DNA of 64,000 bases from Bufo bufo (lineage: Eukaryota; Chordata; Amphibia; Anura; Bufonidae). The stretch spans positions 404,041,399-404,105,398 of the forward strand of contig NC_053392.1 in assembly GCF_905171765.1 (NCBI RefSeq), given 5' to 3'. The notes beneath the pieces are model-generated. The model searched no databases, was not told the DNA's origin, and was given only the letters and a program-made list of their open reading frames with translations. Of this stretch, positions 44,225 through 56,851 are shown in pieces; positions within the stretch are counted from its first letter, which is position 1; every line of letters starts with the position of its first letter. A program made the translations under genes and the position numbers.

Positions 44225-44491
44225 CCCAGCACCATTGGCAAAAAGCTGCTTTTGCCTGGGAAAGCAGTGGCCCACAGCAGAGGAAAATGAGTGGTGCATG
44301 GTGGCCATTTTGAAGTGTGACAGTGAAGCTCTTTTTTCAAGCTCATAGAAGAATGCCCAAGTGGGAAGCCCTCAAGTAGGGCACATGGATAGGTGGTATT
44401 TTCATGAGACACTCTCATTGAAATACATTCTTCATGGATGGTGCCATATTGTAAATACCAAAATTTGACATATAGTTCCAGTGTATATATA

Positions 44492-45427
44492 CAGTACAGA
44501 CCAAAAGTTTGGACACACCTTCTCATTCAAAGAGTTTTCTTTATTTTCATGACTATGAAGGCATCAAAACTATGAATTAACACATGTGGAATTATATACA
44601 TAACAAACAAGTGTGAAACAACTGAAAATATGTAATATTCTAGGTTCTTCAAAGTAGCCACCTTTTGCTTTGATTACTGCTTTGCACACTCTTGACATTC
44701 TCTTGATGAGCTTCAAGAGGTAGTCCCCTGAAATGGTCTTCCAACAGTCTTGAAGGAGTTCCCAGAGATGCTTAGCACTTGTTGGCCCTTTTGCCTTCAC
44801 TCTGCGGTCCAGCTCACCCCAAACCATCTTGATTGGGTTCAGGTCCGGTGACTGTGGAGGCCAGGTCATCTGGCGCAGCACCCCATCACTCTCCTTCATG
44901 GTCAAATAGCCCTTACTTTCAAGGTTTTCCCAATTTTTCGGCTGACTGACTGACCTTCATTTCTTAAAGTAATGATGGGCACTCGTTTTTCTTTACTTAG
45001 CTGCTTTTTTCTTGCCATAATACAAGTTCTAACAGTCTATTCAGTATGACTATCAGCTGTGTATCCACCTGACTTCTCCTCAACGCAACTGATGGTCCCA
45101 ACCCCATTTATAAGGCAAGAAATCCCACTTATTAAACCTGACAGGGCACACCTGTGAAGTGAAAACCATTTCAGGGGACTACCTCTTGAAGCTCATCAAG
45201 AGAATGCCAAGAGTGTGCAAAGCAGTAATCAAAGCAAAAGGTGGCTACTTTGAAGAACCTAGAATATGACATATTTTCAGTTGTTTCACACTTGTTTGTT
45301 ATGTATATAATTCCACATGTGTTAATTCATAGTTTTGATGCCTTCAGTGTGAACCTACAATTTTCATAGTCATGAAAATAAAGAAAACTCTTTGAATGAG
45401 AAGGTGTGTCCAAACTTTTGGTCTGTA

Positions 45428-45430
<3 letters not shown>
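44492..45430. mobile_element. Fold-back Tc1 derivative, copy 2 (939 bp)
   Basis: TA-flanked (44490-44491, 45431-45432), with CAGTACAGACCAAAAGTTTG ends. It is the reverse arrangement of copy 1: an internally deleted transposase on the minus strand, then an inverted 3' arm (about 45160-45430). Same length and structure as copy 3. Confidence 0.85.
44634..45018 (-). pseudogene. Tc1 transposase, internally deleted (copy 2)
   Basis: The minus-strand ATG at 45016-45018 opens the MARKKQ-type N-terminus. After about 35 codons the coding jumps to TMKESDGVLRQMTWPPQSPD, LNPIKMVWGELDRRV and on to YFEEPRI. The catalytic glutamate of NPIE is K in this copy (NPIKMVW). The first two catalytic aspartates are deleted. 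Confidence 0.8.

Positions 45431-45467
<37 letters not shown>
45431..45467. repeat. (TA)n microsatellite beside Tc1 copy 2
   Basis: TA repeated about 18 times directly at the element end, so the TA target may have been part of it or seeded it. Confidence 0.95.
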
Positions 45468-45469
<2 letters not shown>

Positions 45470-47737
45470 GCAAAAATGTAATTCTGAAACTGTTATATCC
45501 TTTGTGGAAAATGTATAGCATTTCACACTCTCTCTCACATAATTTGCAGAACACCAAGCATATTGAAACTATATAATAATGAAGCAATAGCATAATAAAA
45601 CGTGCCACATTATAAAGTAGTCAAAATGACGTAGCTGACATCACTGTGAGATGATTTACTAGCCCCATGTAATATCCCACTGTTCAGGTGTGCATTAAAG
45701 CCTAATTAGGTCCGTGCTGCATGTATTATTTCTATGCATTTGGTCATGAGTGATACATTGCTGGACAGATAAAGCAATTTCTCACTTCACGACTCTACAT
45801 TTAAATCTCCACAGGAACTGTGCATCTCGCTGAGTGAAGGTCTGTTTTATTTGCTCAACATCCTGCTTTTTTCCTGTTCATTCTGATTCCTTCAGCCTCA
45901 AAAACTCCTACACAAAGGCACACGTGATACAATATAAACACTGCGTAAAGCATGGCATCCTTTTGCTGAGCTTTTTCCGTGCTCAGTCTATTGTAATGTT
46001 CCAGTTAGCATGTTTGTTTAGAACAAAGGGCATCAAATGAAGTAGACAGGAATATGTATGACGAGTTGGAATCTTTAGAGGATATATTTATATATATACT
46101 GTATATCTGCTTGTTTGATGTTGGTTTTCTATTAGCCTTGTTGACCAACCTTATCACATACTTCTCTTTAAAATACCACAGTAAATGTCATCAGATACAT
46201 GGACAGAGAGTGATTTTCTTCCCTTTGTTATCCTGCTTGGTAGTGAAATTTTTATCTGTAACTTATGTTGCTTTTGAGGTAGCATATCCTCATATTGGAG
46301 ATGTTGGAGAAAAATGACCATTCATTGGCCCTCTGATTTTTATTATTTTTCAAATCCAATAAATTTAACTCCTACAGAAGTGATGAAAATATGATGAAGA
46401 TGAAATGACCTCTTCAGGCTAAAAATACAGATGTAGCAATCAGTAACAACAATCAGAATCCACAATCATTTTAACCAATTTTGGCCAAATAACACAACTC
46501 CAGATGAAGCAGGGTTGAGTTTGCCAGTGCAGAAGAGCTGATTCATTGTCTTAAGTATATGCTGAAATATTATCACTGGAGACCAGCGATTAGAGACCAG
46601 ATGGAGACCCAGAAAGTGGTGGCACTAAGTAGTGGGAGATTGGTAAGGTGGGGTTGGTTATGTTGTAGCATTTTCAACCATTTGATGTTTTGTCTTCAGT
46701 GAAGAAGTCAAAAAAACATTAGTTATACCACTGTGTTTCATAGGTTTTCTTACTAAAAACATATGCCCTGTCCATAGGACCCTAGCGATCCCGAGTCCTC
46801 TATATTAATAGAGTTGTGGTGGACATGTGTGACCACCACTTCATTCACTTCTATGGGGCTGCTGATTACAGCCCTTGGTTGTTTCCACCAGTCCCATAGA
46901 AATGATTGGCTACTGCGCCAATCATATGGAAGACTCCTGAACCCTTGTTCTGATGATCATTTTATGTCCTAGCAGTCAGATCCCCAGTGATCAGACACTT
47001 TTCTCTTATCCGGTTACGTGTTAGCAGGCAAACCTCTTTATATACTGTAGATCAACAAGCAACTTTATTAAAATTCAGAATTCCTTCCATTTGCATATGA
47101 TTGCATTTACATAGTATTGAATTTTGGTGCTACTGTAGGGAAGATTTAAACTAGCTAGCTGAGGCATATTGCACATGATGAGTTTTATTTGAAGTGCCGT
47201 TGGCCTTACTGTATAGCATCGCACTTCCCAATTACATCTGCTAGACGTTAATCCATCAGAAAATTAGAAAGAAATACTAATCGTCTCACCTGCTAGCTCT
47301 GTTTAGTCTTTTTTCAGGCAACTAAGGAGAAAATTGTTTCAGGTAACAGCAAGGTTCTTCCAGAACAGCAAATATTGATGTTTTGTGTGCTTCCTGCCTT
47401 ACTCAACCTGTCAGTTACTTTGTAGTCGCACAGCTATAGTTGATTTTTAGCATGAAGTGCTGCCGAAAGTAAAATTCTTTTGAGAGCCAAGAACCTGAAT
47501 TATGTTTAGTAAAGGGGAATCAATTAGAAAATTTAAGTATCACACGATTCAAATATAATTGTGGGAACACTTAAAACGGATGTAGAATAAAAAGGGTTTA
47601 TAGGAAAGAATACAAATAGTAATACACATTATTAGGCCTTCTTAGTTATGAACATTCTGTGCTGTCTTTAATGACTGTTTTTAAGATTTTTTTTAAAGCT
47701 CTCATTAAAAAGTTTAGTGATTGGAAATACTCTTCGA
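45468..47737. other. No gene; dispersed-repeat fragment at about 46760-47040
   Basis: Mostly unique-looking. 46760-47040 (CCCCAGTGATCAGACACTTT region) resembles a common frog repeat. The frames at 45834-46317 are AT-rich chance frames without motifs. Confidence 0.4.
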
Positions 47738-48403
47738 GGGTATGTTCACAAGGCTAAAATCTTCTACTGATTCAGCAGGGTGAGACCTCATGCACACGAC
47801 TGTGCCATTTTTTGCGGTCTGAAAACCGCGGATCCGCTAAAAACAGAAGCCGCCTGTGTGCCTTCCGCAATTTGCGGAACGGAAATGGCAGCCCATTGTA
47901 GATATGCCTATTCTTGTCCGCAAAATGGACAAGAATAGGACATGCTATATTTTTTTTTGCGGGGCCTCGGAACGGATGCGGACAGCACACTCCATTGAAG
48001 TGAATGGGTCCGCATCCGAGCCGCAAAAACTGCATCTCAGATGCGGACCATAACTATGGTCGTGTGCATGAGGCCTGAGATAGACGATTTTCACTGCTGT
48101 ATTCAGAAATCCATCCACAGTTTCCCATTGACTTCAGTAGAAAAACCTCAACGACATGCACAATAGCTGATTTGAAAAATGCCTGAGAAGTGACATGTTA
48201 CTTCTGAAAAGCATATTTCACTGTTGATTTCAAAGAAGTCAACAGGGAAGCAGAAAAAAAACCTTAAAAACTCTTGTTAAAACACTAAAACTGCCTCCAA
48301 ATTACAAATCTGCCACCTAAAATGACCTATTTTCAGCGACTAATTCTGCCACTGATCTGTACTGATTTTTCTGCTGTGGATTTTAGCTGTGTCAACATAC
48401 CCT
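47738..48403. mobile_element. Possible MITE with GGGTATGTTCACA ends
   Basis: GAGGGTATGTTCACAAGGCT and GTCAACATACCCTA are imperfect inverse copies, and GGCTAAAATC pairs with GATTTTAGCT. No clear target duplication. A Harbinger-type MITE lies inside and another at its right edge. Confidence 0.4.
47784..48075. mobile_element. Harbinger-type MITE, CATGCACACGAC family
   Basis: The ends GACCTCATGCACACGACTGT and GTCGTGTGCATGAGGCC are inverted. TGA flanks both sides (47781-47783, 48076-48078). Internal inverted CAAGAATAGG blocks. Non-coding. Confidence 0.7.
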
Positions 48404-48405
48404 AA

Positions 48406-48653
48406 GGTATTTATGCAACCGAAAAATGTGGATGCTAAAAAAATACACACAATATCCATGTGACGTCCTTGTTGCATCCGTTTTTTTTCCACTAATCCAT
48501 GTTCGGTCTTTTTTGCAGGACTATTGAATGGACATATGGATGCAGACAGCACACAGAGTGTTGTCCGCATTTTTTACAGAGCCATTGAGATGAATGGGTC
48601 CACATCCAATCCGTAAAAAAATGTGGGTCGGATGCAGGCGTTTGAATTGGGCC
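48406..48653. mobile_element. Harbinger-type MITE, diverged
   Basis: TAA flanks (48403-48405, 48654-48656). The ends GGTATTTATGCAACCG and CGTTTGAATTGGGCC are weakly inverse, with inner GGATGC/GCATCC motifs. Confidence 0.5.
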
Positions 48654-50770
48654 TAAGGATATGTCCACACATGAAAAATGTGGACAGCTCAATTCACTCG
48701 TTCACTCAAAAACTCTTTCACTTTGCGGGCACTGTACAGCACTGCAGATTTCCTAGCATTTCAGTCATGTGTATATTTTATTAATCAGTATTTATACGCT
48801 ACTTTTTTTTAGAATTTTTTTTACATTTTTTTTATTTTGTCAACACTATGCACTGAAAATTTAATTCAAAATATTCTCCTTCCAGAACTGTAATTACAGA
48901 GATAAAAGTTGGACAGAAGCGAAATCTCAGTTAATGCCTCAGCTCTATTGCTTTCTTGATAGTCCTAGATGAAAATGCAAATAGAGGAGCAGTGCTTGAT
49001 TAATGTAATATGAGAAATCTTGACCATCCACTCTACTGGCACACCATAGCGGAAGTATGTCGTTGTTATTGACTCTCCACCTCTCACTACTACCTGGTCT
49101 GGGGACATTAAAGAGGACCTGTCACATCTTCTGACATGTCTGCCATATATTAACAATTCTGGACCATCTTTTCTTTATTATTCCCATAAAGTAATGAATA
49201 ATTGTACAACTGGGTGTTACCAGTTGAGGGTATGCTCCAACGCAGTCTGACGCTATGCAGTCAGTTCTACCAGTGTCAGGTTGTGCATGGAGATCCCTCA
49301 ACTGATGATAACCTAAAATGAAAACATTCACCCCTTTTGTTAGAATATTCACATATAGGATATTAATATGTGCTAAAATGTTTTGATGGAAAGGTCGTGT
49401 TAAAGTATAATAACGTGTGTAATATGCTTCCAGTTGTTTTTTAAAAGCTCCTGTTCTTTCATTGTAGAATATCACATAGTCATTCCTCATTAAGTTGTGT
49501 CATCTTTAGAGCAATAGACAATATCACATCTGGAAAAGAGCTCACGTGGCAAATACTTACATAGCACCATCCCATACTAGGGTTTGGTTTCTAGTTTTTT
49601 AGCCATTCCAAATAAGTATTCAAATAGTTATTTTCATCACCTTGGTATATAATAAAACATTTACTCCCACTGATATGTTAGAGATCACTATGATAAAAAA
49701 GCCAATTTCCAATAAAATAACACTCAAAATATCGGATTGATGCTTTCTTGTTGGACTGATTTTTTAGCTACTTTCTCATCAAAATCACTAAAGTAATTGT
49801 CCCTCGAAGATTATCCATTTCAAGATTAAAGCTTTGTTCAAACGACGTCTTGACCCCCACCGAAAACAACTGGGAATAGTTAATTATGGCAATAGCAGCT
49901 TTGTCTATTTATATATTTGGCAAATATATAGTGTTACATGATGGCCTTTCAAAACCTAGTAATATGTGTTCGGATCAGGTTCACCGGAGAGAGAGTACCA
50001 CTCTATGTTAGCAGCCATATGCCTATTAGTGTGTATGGAAATGGTTAATTATGAGACAACCCTTTTACCCTTTTCCAAGGCTGCCATTGGTTTCCACTCT
50101 TATTCTCAGTTCTGCCACCTTCCATTTTATATTTAAGAGGTTTTCCGGGATTTTGATATGGTGACCAACCTCCGGCACCCTTGCCGATCAGCTGGTTGCA
50201 CAGGAGGCAGTGGTGAGCAGGTGTTATTGCAAGACGTCTCTTTGCTTCTTTGGGATGGCTCCTTCTTATTCAAGTGTATAGGAATAAGCCATCCCATTGA
50301 AGGGAATGGAACGGCTTCTTATAATCCTGAGGATAGGTCATCAATATTAAAATCCTGTAAAAAAAAAAAAATTACCTTACCTTAAAAAACCTCACAGCAG
50401 TAAGTTACAGGACGGCTTACAAATTATGTCTTTTTCAATATGAGTAATTTTGATTTAAGCTGTCATTAATGTGTTGTGGGTGAGGAAGAATATACAGTAA
50501 AATGTAATGTTATTTCTGCTGATCCACTTTTACCTTAAACTTTTACCTTAAACTGTCAAATGTAATGTTAATAGTAACAGACATGGCTAACTAAAAGAAA
50601 TGGTAAATTGTTGTACCAGATTGGAGATCTGCAGTGAATTATGGTGATTTTGCATCATGGATGATGAATGGAAAAGATAAATTTAACATATTGATCTACA
50701 TCAAATGGGAAAACTGATCCACCAGTTTTGACATTTCCATTGAGCTGAAATGAATCACTTCAGAAGAGGG
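48654..50770. other. No gene; repeat fragments at 49109-49320 and 50130-50370
   Basis: CATTAAAGAGGACCTGTCAC at 49107 is a T2-like end without a clear partner. 50130-50370 (GTTTTCCGGGATTTTGATAT, CTGAGGATAGGTCATCAATA) is part of a common frog repeat. The rest is unrecognised. Confidence 0.4.
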
Positions 50771-50774
50771 TAAA

Positions 50775-51104
50775 GCTGCCCAGACATACAATAGCTGCCG
50801 GTTTGGCCGACAGCTATCTCTCCCATCTCCCTCCTGTCTACCTCATACATGTTTGGCTTGCCCAAATGTGTCTGTGTATGCAATGGGCAAAGCTGAGAAA
50901 AGCTTTGTAAGACAGTTCTGGAGGTGGCTTATCTCCCCAGAGAACAAATGGATTGGGCAAAAATATTCATTTCACCAAATCCTTGTCTTCCTTAACATCA
51001 TCTGTTAGGGGAGAGTCAAAAACTTCCCACACACATTAGTGTGTTGGCCGAACCAGCTATTTTCTTCGTGTTTGGCTGACAAAAGTATAATGTGTATGGC
51101 CAGC
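50775..51104. mobile_element. Palindromic MITE, GCTGCCCAGACATA type
   Basis: GCTGCCCAGACATACAATAG and the inverse of TAATGTGTATGGCCAGC match, and GGTTTGGCCGACAGC pairs with TGTTTGGCTGACA. No certain target duplication. Confidence 0.45.
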
Positions 51105-52998
51105 TATAGGCAGTGAATCTATGAGGCTTGTAGTTAATGTGTTGTTTCAAGTTACCCGTCCGGTTTTCATAAACAAAATGTTAGCATATGTTACTGCTGC
51201 TGCAGCATTATGCATAAAGAAATCTTTAGTTTCTTCACATACCACTATTTTCCTTGGGTTTTTCCCTTAGTTACAGCTGTTTTGAACCCTACATTTTGAG
51301 GATCTCCTCAAGATGGCTCCTCTGCCAGTTCTCTGAGGCCAAAACTGCCTTCCCTCACTTCCCATACACACTTGCTTAATCCAGCAGCTTCCTGCCAGCC
51401 AATCAACTGGATTACTGAGAGACACGCCTCCACACTTTGAAGCCTAATGCAGGCATGCAGTGTGCAGGATCACCCATCTGTCTCCTGTTTACACTAAAGG
51501 GAAGACAGACAAGCCCTAGCAACGCTAGGACCAATTGAAAATGATAAGGTAATTACAGATGTTTTGAATATCATTGACAGACTAACTCGGTATACATGCC
51601 TAGCTCCAATAAACTAGGAAGTAAAAATAAACATGACAGTTACACTTTTACAATTGCTACATTTGTATTCTTCATTTCTGTTTATATCTAATAATTGTAG
51701 AGTTAGCCATTTTGAAATAGTAAAATGCTAACAAGGGTTTTTGATGGTCAGTGAAAGACATGATATTGCTTTTTGTCTCATTGCTCTGCTTTTTTTCTAC
51801 ATTTATTTAATTAAAATAATCTCCTTGTACTATCTATTCTCACTAATTAGGTGAAAGTTCCTCCACATTTCATGCCAACTTAGAGCATTAAAGCAAGTAC
51901 TCTGATCTACATGTTGATTTATGGCAGATTGCATCATCTAACATTTATTACAGTAACCACTTAATAGAAGACATGAAGTGCTTAAGACCGTAGCCAGAAA
52001 GTAAGATTTAAATGGAAGGATGGCACTATGCAGGTTGTGCTAGATGATCAAAGACATATTCTTAAAATGTGATTACAGAGTTCTGAATTTTATTTATATT
52101 TTAATATTTATATTATTATATATTGCTGAAAGTGGTTATTTCATACTTACAGCCCCTGTCCATATTCTCTCTCTGAGCCACTCTGTATAGCCCAGTACAG
52201 CTTCTTCTTGATCACCTTGGGCTAGAGAGGCCAGACATGGCTTCTTTTAAAGATGAGGTTGAATTTGTGAACAGCCCCTTTTAACTGTGACTCCCATAAC
52301 ACTCAATATTACTTTAATTTAGTCACATTTAGATTTTCACACATACACACACAGCAGTTAGCGCTATGCTTATGCTGGCAGGGGATATGATTCATGGTGA
52401 CCTTTAGAGGAAAGCTACATGCTTAGAAAAATAATAAAGTATACTTTAGGTTCTTGATGAATTGAGACACCTTGCTTCATGACAAAAAGAAAACAGAACT
52501 ATCAGGGAAATTATAACACATCTGGCACTGTCCCATTTTGCCTACTGAACAGATTTGGCTGAAGCCTACCCCTGAGGGCACTATAAAGGTAAATCCCTGG
52601 TTTTAACCATTTCACCCATGTACGCGAATCTGGACTTCACTGTAGTGGCCACCAATCCGCTACCTGTAACAGTAGTCTCCATACAGAGGTGGGTAAAGAG
52701 ACACTGATGCATGACACTAATGCGACAGGCAGGAGCATGGTCAAAGGTAAAGCCAACATCAGGACAGGCAGAGATCTCGAAGTATGGTAGTTAGGCAATA
52801 GGTCATGGCAGGCGGCACAGGATTGTTATTGTGATCAGGCAGTGTTCAGTACAGGCAGCACAGGGTCAGTTTGGTAAACAGGCTGAGATCAGCTGCAACA
52901 CATAGTACTAGACAAGTTAGGAACCTAAATCTCAGACACCTTTGCCTATAGAACACCATCATTGGATGGGGACAGATTAGCCCATGCGAGCTGGCCCT
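51105..52998. other. No gene; repeat-like blocks at 51240-51480 and 52640-52990
   Basis: CCACACTTTGAAGCCTAATG (51430) and the CAGGCAGCACAGGGTCAG-rich block (52700-52900) look like old dispersed repeats, the second possibly from an LTR element. No protein motif supports this. Confidence 0.3.
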
Positions 52999-53270
52999 GT
53001 ATGGCCCCTTTCACACGGGCGAGAATTCCGTGTGGGTGCAATGCGTGAGGTGAATGGGGGTGAATTGCAGATGAGCGGTGATTTTCACGCATCACTTGTG
53101 CGTTGCGTGAAAATTGCAGCATGTTCTATATTCTACATTTTTCACGCAACGCAGGCCCCATAGAAATGAATAGGGGTGCGTGAAAATCGCATAGCATCCG
53201 CAAGCAAGTGCGGATTCAATGCGATTTTCACGCATGGTTGCTAGGAGATGATTATACCTGCATATTAGGA
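52999..53270. mobile_element. Partial Harbinger-type repeat, TTTCACACGGGCG end
   Basis: GGCCCCTTTCACACGGGCGA at 53000 resembles Harbinger-type TIRs. The body has GTGAAAATCGCAT / ATGCGATTTTCAC-type inverted motifs. The right terminus is missing. Confidence 0.5.
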
Positions 53271-53345
53271 ACAAGTTTATATATTTTTCTAGCCTCTATC
53301 ATTATATTCCCACAATCACCAGACTTAAATGTTTTAGTATATATA

Positions 53346-54284
53346 CAGTACAGACCAAAAGTTTAGACACACCTTCTCATTCAAAGAGTTTTCTTTATTT
53401 TCATGACTATGAAGGCATCAAAACTATGAATTAACACATGTGAAATAATATACATAACAAACAAGTGTGAAACAACTGAAAATATGTCATATTGTAGGTT
53501 CTTCAAAGTAGCCACCTTTTGCTTTGATTACTGCTTTGCACACTCTTGGCATTCTCTTGATGAGCTTCAAGAGGTAGTCCCCTGAAATGGTCTTCCAACA
53601 GTCTTGAAGGAGTTCCCAGAGATGCTTAGCACTTGTTGGCCCTTTTGCCTTCACTCTGCGGTCCAGCTCACCCCAAACCATCTCGATTGGGTTCAGGTCC
53701 AGTGACTGTGGAGGCCAGGTCATCTGGCGCAGCACCTCATCACTCTCCTTCATGGTCAAATAGCCCTTACTTTCAAAGTTTTCCCAATTTTTCGGCTGAC
53801 TGATTGACCTTCATTTCATAAAGTAATGATGGCCACTCGTTTTTCTTTACTTAGCTGTTTTTTTCTTGCCATAATACAAATTCTAACAGTCTATTCAGTT
53901 GGACTATCAGCTGTGTATCCACCTGACTTCTCCTCAACGCAACTGATGGTCCCAACCCCATTTATAAGGCAAGAAATCCCAATTATTAAACCTGACAGGA
54001 CACACCTGTGAAGTGAAAACCATTTCAGGGGTCTACCTCTTGAAGCTCATCAAGAGAATGCCAAGAGTGTGCAAAGCAGTAATCAAAGCAAAAGGTGGCT
54101 ACTTTGAAGAACCTAGAATATGACATATTTTCAGTTGTTTCACACTTGTTTGTTATGTATATAATTCCACATGTGTTAATTCATAGTTTTGATGCCTTCA
54201 GTGCGAATCTACAATTTTCATAGTCATGAAAATAAAGAAAACTCTTTGAATGAGAAGGTGTGTCCAAACTTTTGGTCTGTACTG
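53346..54284. mobile_element. Fold-back Tc1 derivative, copy 3 (939 bp)
   Basis: TA-flanked (53344-53345, 54285-54286). Same ends, orientation, deletion and total length as copy 2, with scattered substitutions. Confidence 0.87.
53487..53873 (-). pseudogene. Tc1 transposase, internally deleted (copy 3)
   Basis: The minus-strand MARKKQ-type start (about 53871) is joined by deletion to TMKESDEVLRQMTWPPQSLD and LNPIEMVWGELDRRV. The final glutamate (NPIE) is kept here, unlike copy 2. The stop is at 53487 after YFEEPTI. The first two catalytic aspartates are absent. Confidence 0.8.
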
Positions 54285-54795
54285 TATATATATTTTTTTC
54301 TTATTTTTTTCTTTTTTCTTTTCACTTTTTAATATTTTTCATCAATCACTGGAACAATTTTCTCCTTTTTTTCTCTTTTTTCCCATTTTGAATATAATTT
54401 TGGATATATCTATTTCCTATATGGACACAATGAACTAAATCAAAACTACAATAGGACTATCTATTGATTAATTCACAGTATTTTGTATATATCTTTTATA
54501 TATTTGTTTATACCCTTTATATACCGTATTTATATTAGAATACAATATCTTAATAAAATCCTACAATTTTAATTGAAATGATATATGAATTTACACACTA
54601 TTTGAGATAATCAATAAGTGATTGTAACACAATCAATTGGTTACAGTAATACGTATTTTTTAAAATTATATCTTGCCTATTATGTCTCATATCGGTGCAG
54701 TTCTGGATGATTGAGTTGCCTGTTATACAATACCATTTACAATGTATGGTATTTGGGTATGTCATCACTACACCGCCGGAAACAAAGACCACTAA
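54285..54795. other. No gene; T-rich tract 54290-54390
   Basis: A pyrimidine-rich stretch (TTTTTTCTTTTTTCTTTTCA) follows the Tc1 copy. Nothing else recognised. Confidence 0.4.
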
Positions 54796-56851
54796 GGCCT
54801 CATGCACACGACCGTTGTGTGCATCCGTGGCCGTTGTGCCGTTTTCCGTTTTTTTTCGCGGACCCATTGACTTTCAATGGGTCCGTGGAAAAAACGGAAA
54901 ATGCACCGTTTGGCAGCCGCATCCGTGAGCCGTGTTTCCTGGCCGTGAAAAAAATATGACCTGTCCTATTTTTTTCACGGCCAACGGTTCACGGACCCAT
55001 TCAAGTCAATGGGTCCGTGAAAGAACACGGATGCACACAAGATTGGCATCCGTGTCCGTGATCCGTGGCCGTAGGTTAGTTTTTATACAGACGGATCCGA
55101 AGATCCGTCTGCCTAAAAGCTTTTTCAAAGCTGAGTTTTCACTTCGTGAAAACTCAGAACCGACAGTATATTCTAACACAGAAGCGTTCCCATGGTGATG
55201 GGGACGCTTCTAGTTAGAATACACTACAAACTGTACAAGACTGCTCCCTGCTGCCTGGCAGCATCCGATCTCTTACAGGGGGCCGTGATCAGCACAATTA
55301 ACCCCTTCAGGTGCGGCACCTGAAGGGGTTAATTGTGCTGATCACGGCCCCCTGTAAGAGACCAGGGCTGCCAGGCAGCAGGGGGGGGCAGACCCTCCCC
55401 CCCTCCCCAGTTTGAATATCATTGGTGGCCAGTGCGGCCCCCCCCCCTCCCTCTATTGTAATAATTAGTTGGTGGCACAGTGTGCGCCCCCCATCGGCCC
55501 CCCCTCCCTCTATAGCATTAACAACATTGGTGGCCAGTGTGCGGCCTCCCATCTCCCCCCCCCCCATCATTGGTGGCAGCGGAGTTCCGATCGGAGTCCC
55601 AGTTTAATCGCTGGGGCTCCGATCGGTAACCATGGCAACCGGGACGCTACTACAGTCCTGGTTGCCATGGTTACTTAGCAATAGTACAATAGTAGAAGAT
55701 TCATACTTACCTGCTGCTGGCTGCTGCTGCGATGTTCGTGTCCAGCCGGGAGCTCCACCTACTGGTAAGTGACAGGTCTGTGCGGCGCATTGCTAAATGA
55801 ACTGTCACTTACTAGTAGGAGGAGCTCCCGCCCGGACACGAACATCGCAGCTCCCAGGTAAGTATGAGGGGGGGGGGGGGAGATGGGAGGCCGCACACTG
55901 GCCACCAATGTTGTTAATGCTATAGAGGGAGGGGGGGCCAATGGGGGGCGCACACTGTGCCACCACCGATTTATTACAATAGAGGGAGGAAGGGGGGGGG
56001 CGCACACTGTGCCACCAACGAATTATTACAATAGAGGGAGGAAGGGGGGGGGGGGCACACTGTGCCACCAACGAATTATTACAATAGAGGGAGGAAGGGG
56101 GGGGGCACACTGTGCCACCAACGAATTATTACAATAGAGGGAGGAAGGGGGGGGGGGGCCGCACTGGCCACCAATGATATTCAAACTGGGGAGGGGGGGG
56201 AGGGTCTGCCCCCTGCTGCCTGGCAGCCCTGATCTCTTACAGGGGGATATGATAGTACAATTAACCCCTTCAGGTGCGGCACCTGAGGGGTTAATTGTGC
56301 TGATCAAGGCCCCCTGTAAGAGATCGGATGCTGCTAGGCAGCAGGGGGCAGTCATGTACACAGTTTGTAGTATATTCTAACTAGAAGCGTCCCCATCACC
56401 ATGGGAACGCCTCTGTGTTAGAATATACTGTCGGAAATGAGGTTTCACGATCTAACTCATATCCGACAGTATATTCTAACATAGAGGCGTTCCCATGGTG
56501 ATGGGGACGCTTCAAGTTAAAATATACCATCGGATTGGAGAAAACTCCGATCTGATGGTATAAAAGGGACTCCAGACTTTACATTGAAAGTCAATGGGGA
56601 CGGATCCGTTTGAAATGGCACCATATGGTGTCAACGTCAAACGGATCCGTCCCCATTGACTTGCATTGTAATTCAGGACGGATCCGTTTGGCTCCGCACG
56701 GCCAGGCGGACACCAAAACGACTTTTTTTTCATGTCCGTGGATCCTCCAAAAAACAAGGAAGACCCACGGACGAAAAAACAGTCACGGATCACGGTAAAA
56801 CGGAACCCCGTTTTGCGGACCGCAAAAAAATACGGTCGTGTGCATGAGGCC
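54796..56851. mobile_element. 2.06-kb near-palindromic Harbinger-type element
   Basis: The ends GGCCTCATGCACACGACCGT and CGGTCGTGTGCATGAGGCC match, with TAA on both sides (54793-54795, 56852-56854). The whole interior mirrors itself about a centre near 55780. Both halves have a GATCAGCACAATTAACCCCT hairpin block (near 55290 and 56280), a G- or C-rich tandem block and a CCGGACGAACATCGCAG-like core. The right half has extra tandem units. No transposase. Pro- or Gly-rich open frames across the G/C tracts are artefacts. Confidence 0.75.
55925..56160. repeat. G-rich tandem repeat, about 50-bp unit
   Basis: Units of CACACTGTGCCACCAACGAA, TTATTACAATAGAGGGAGGA and a G run are repeated four times. 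The mirrored left arm (55430-55560) has fewer units. Confidence 0.85.

Noticed and set aside
55307..56361. Pro/Gly-rich frames up to 111 aa
   Set aside because: They lie in G/C runs of a palindromic element and mirror each other on the two arms.
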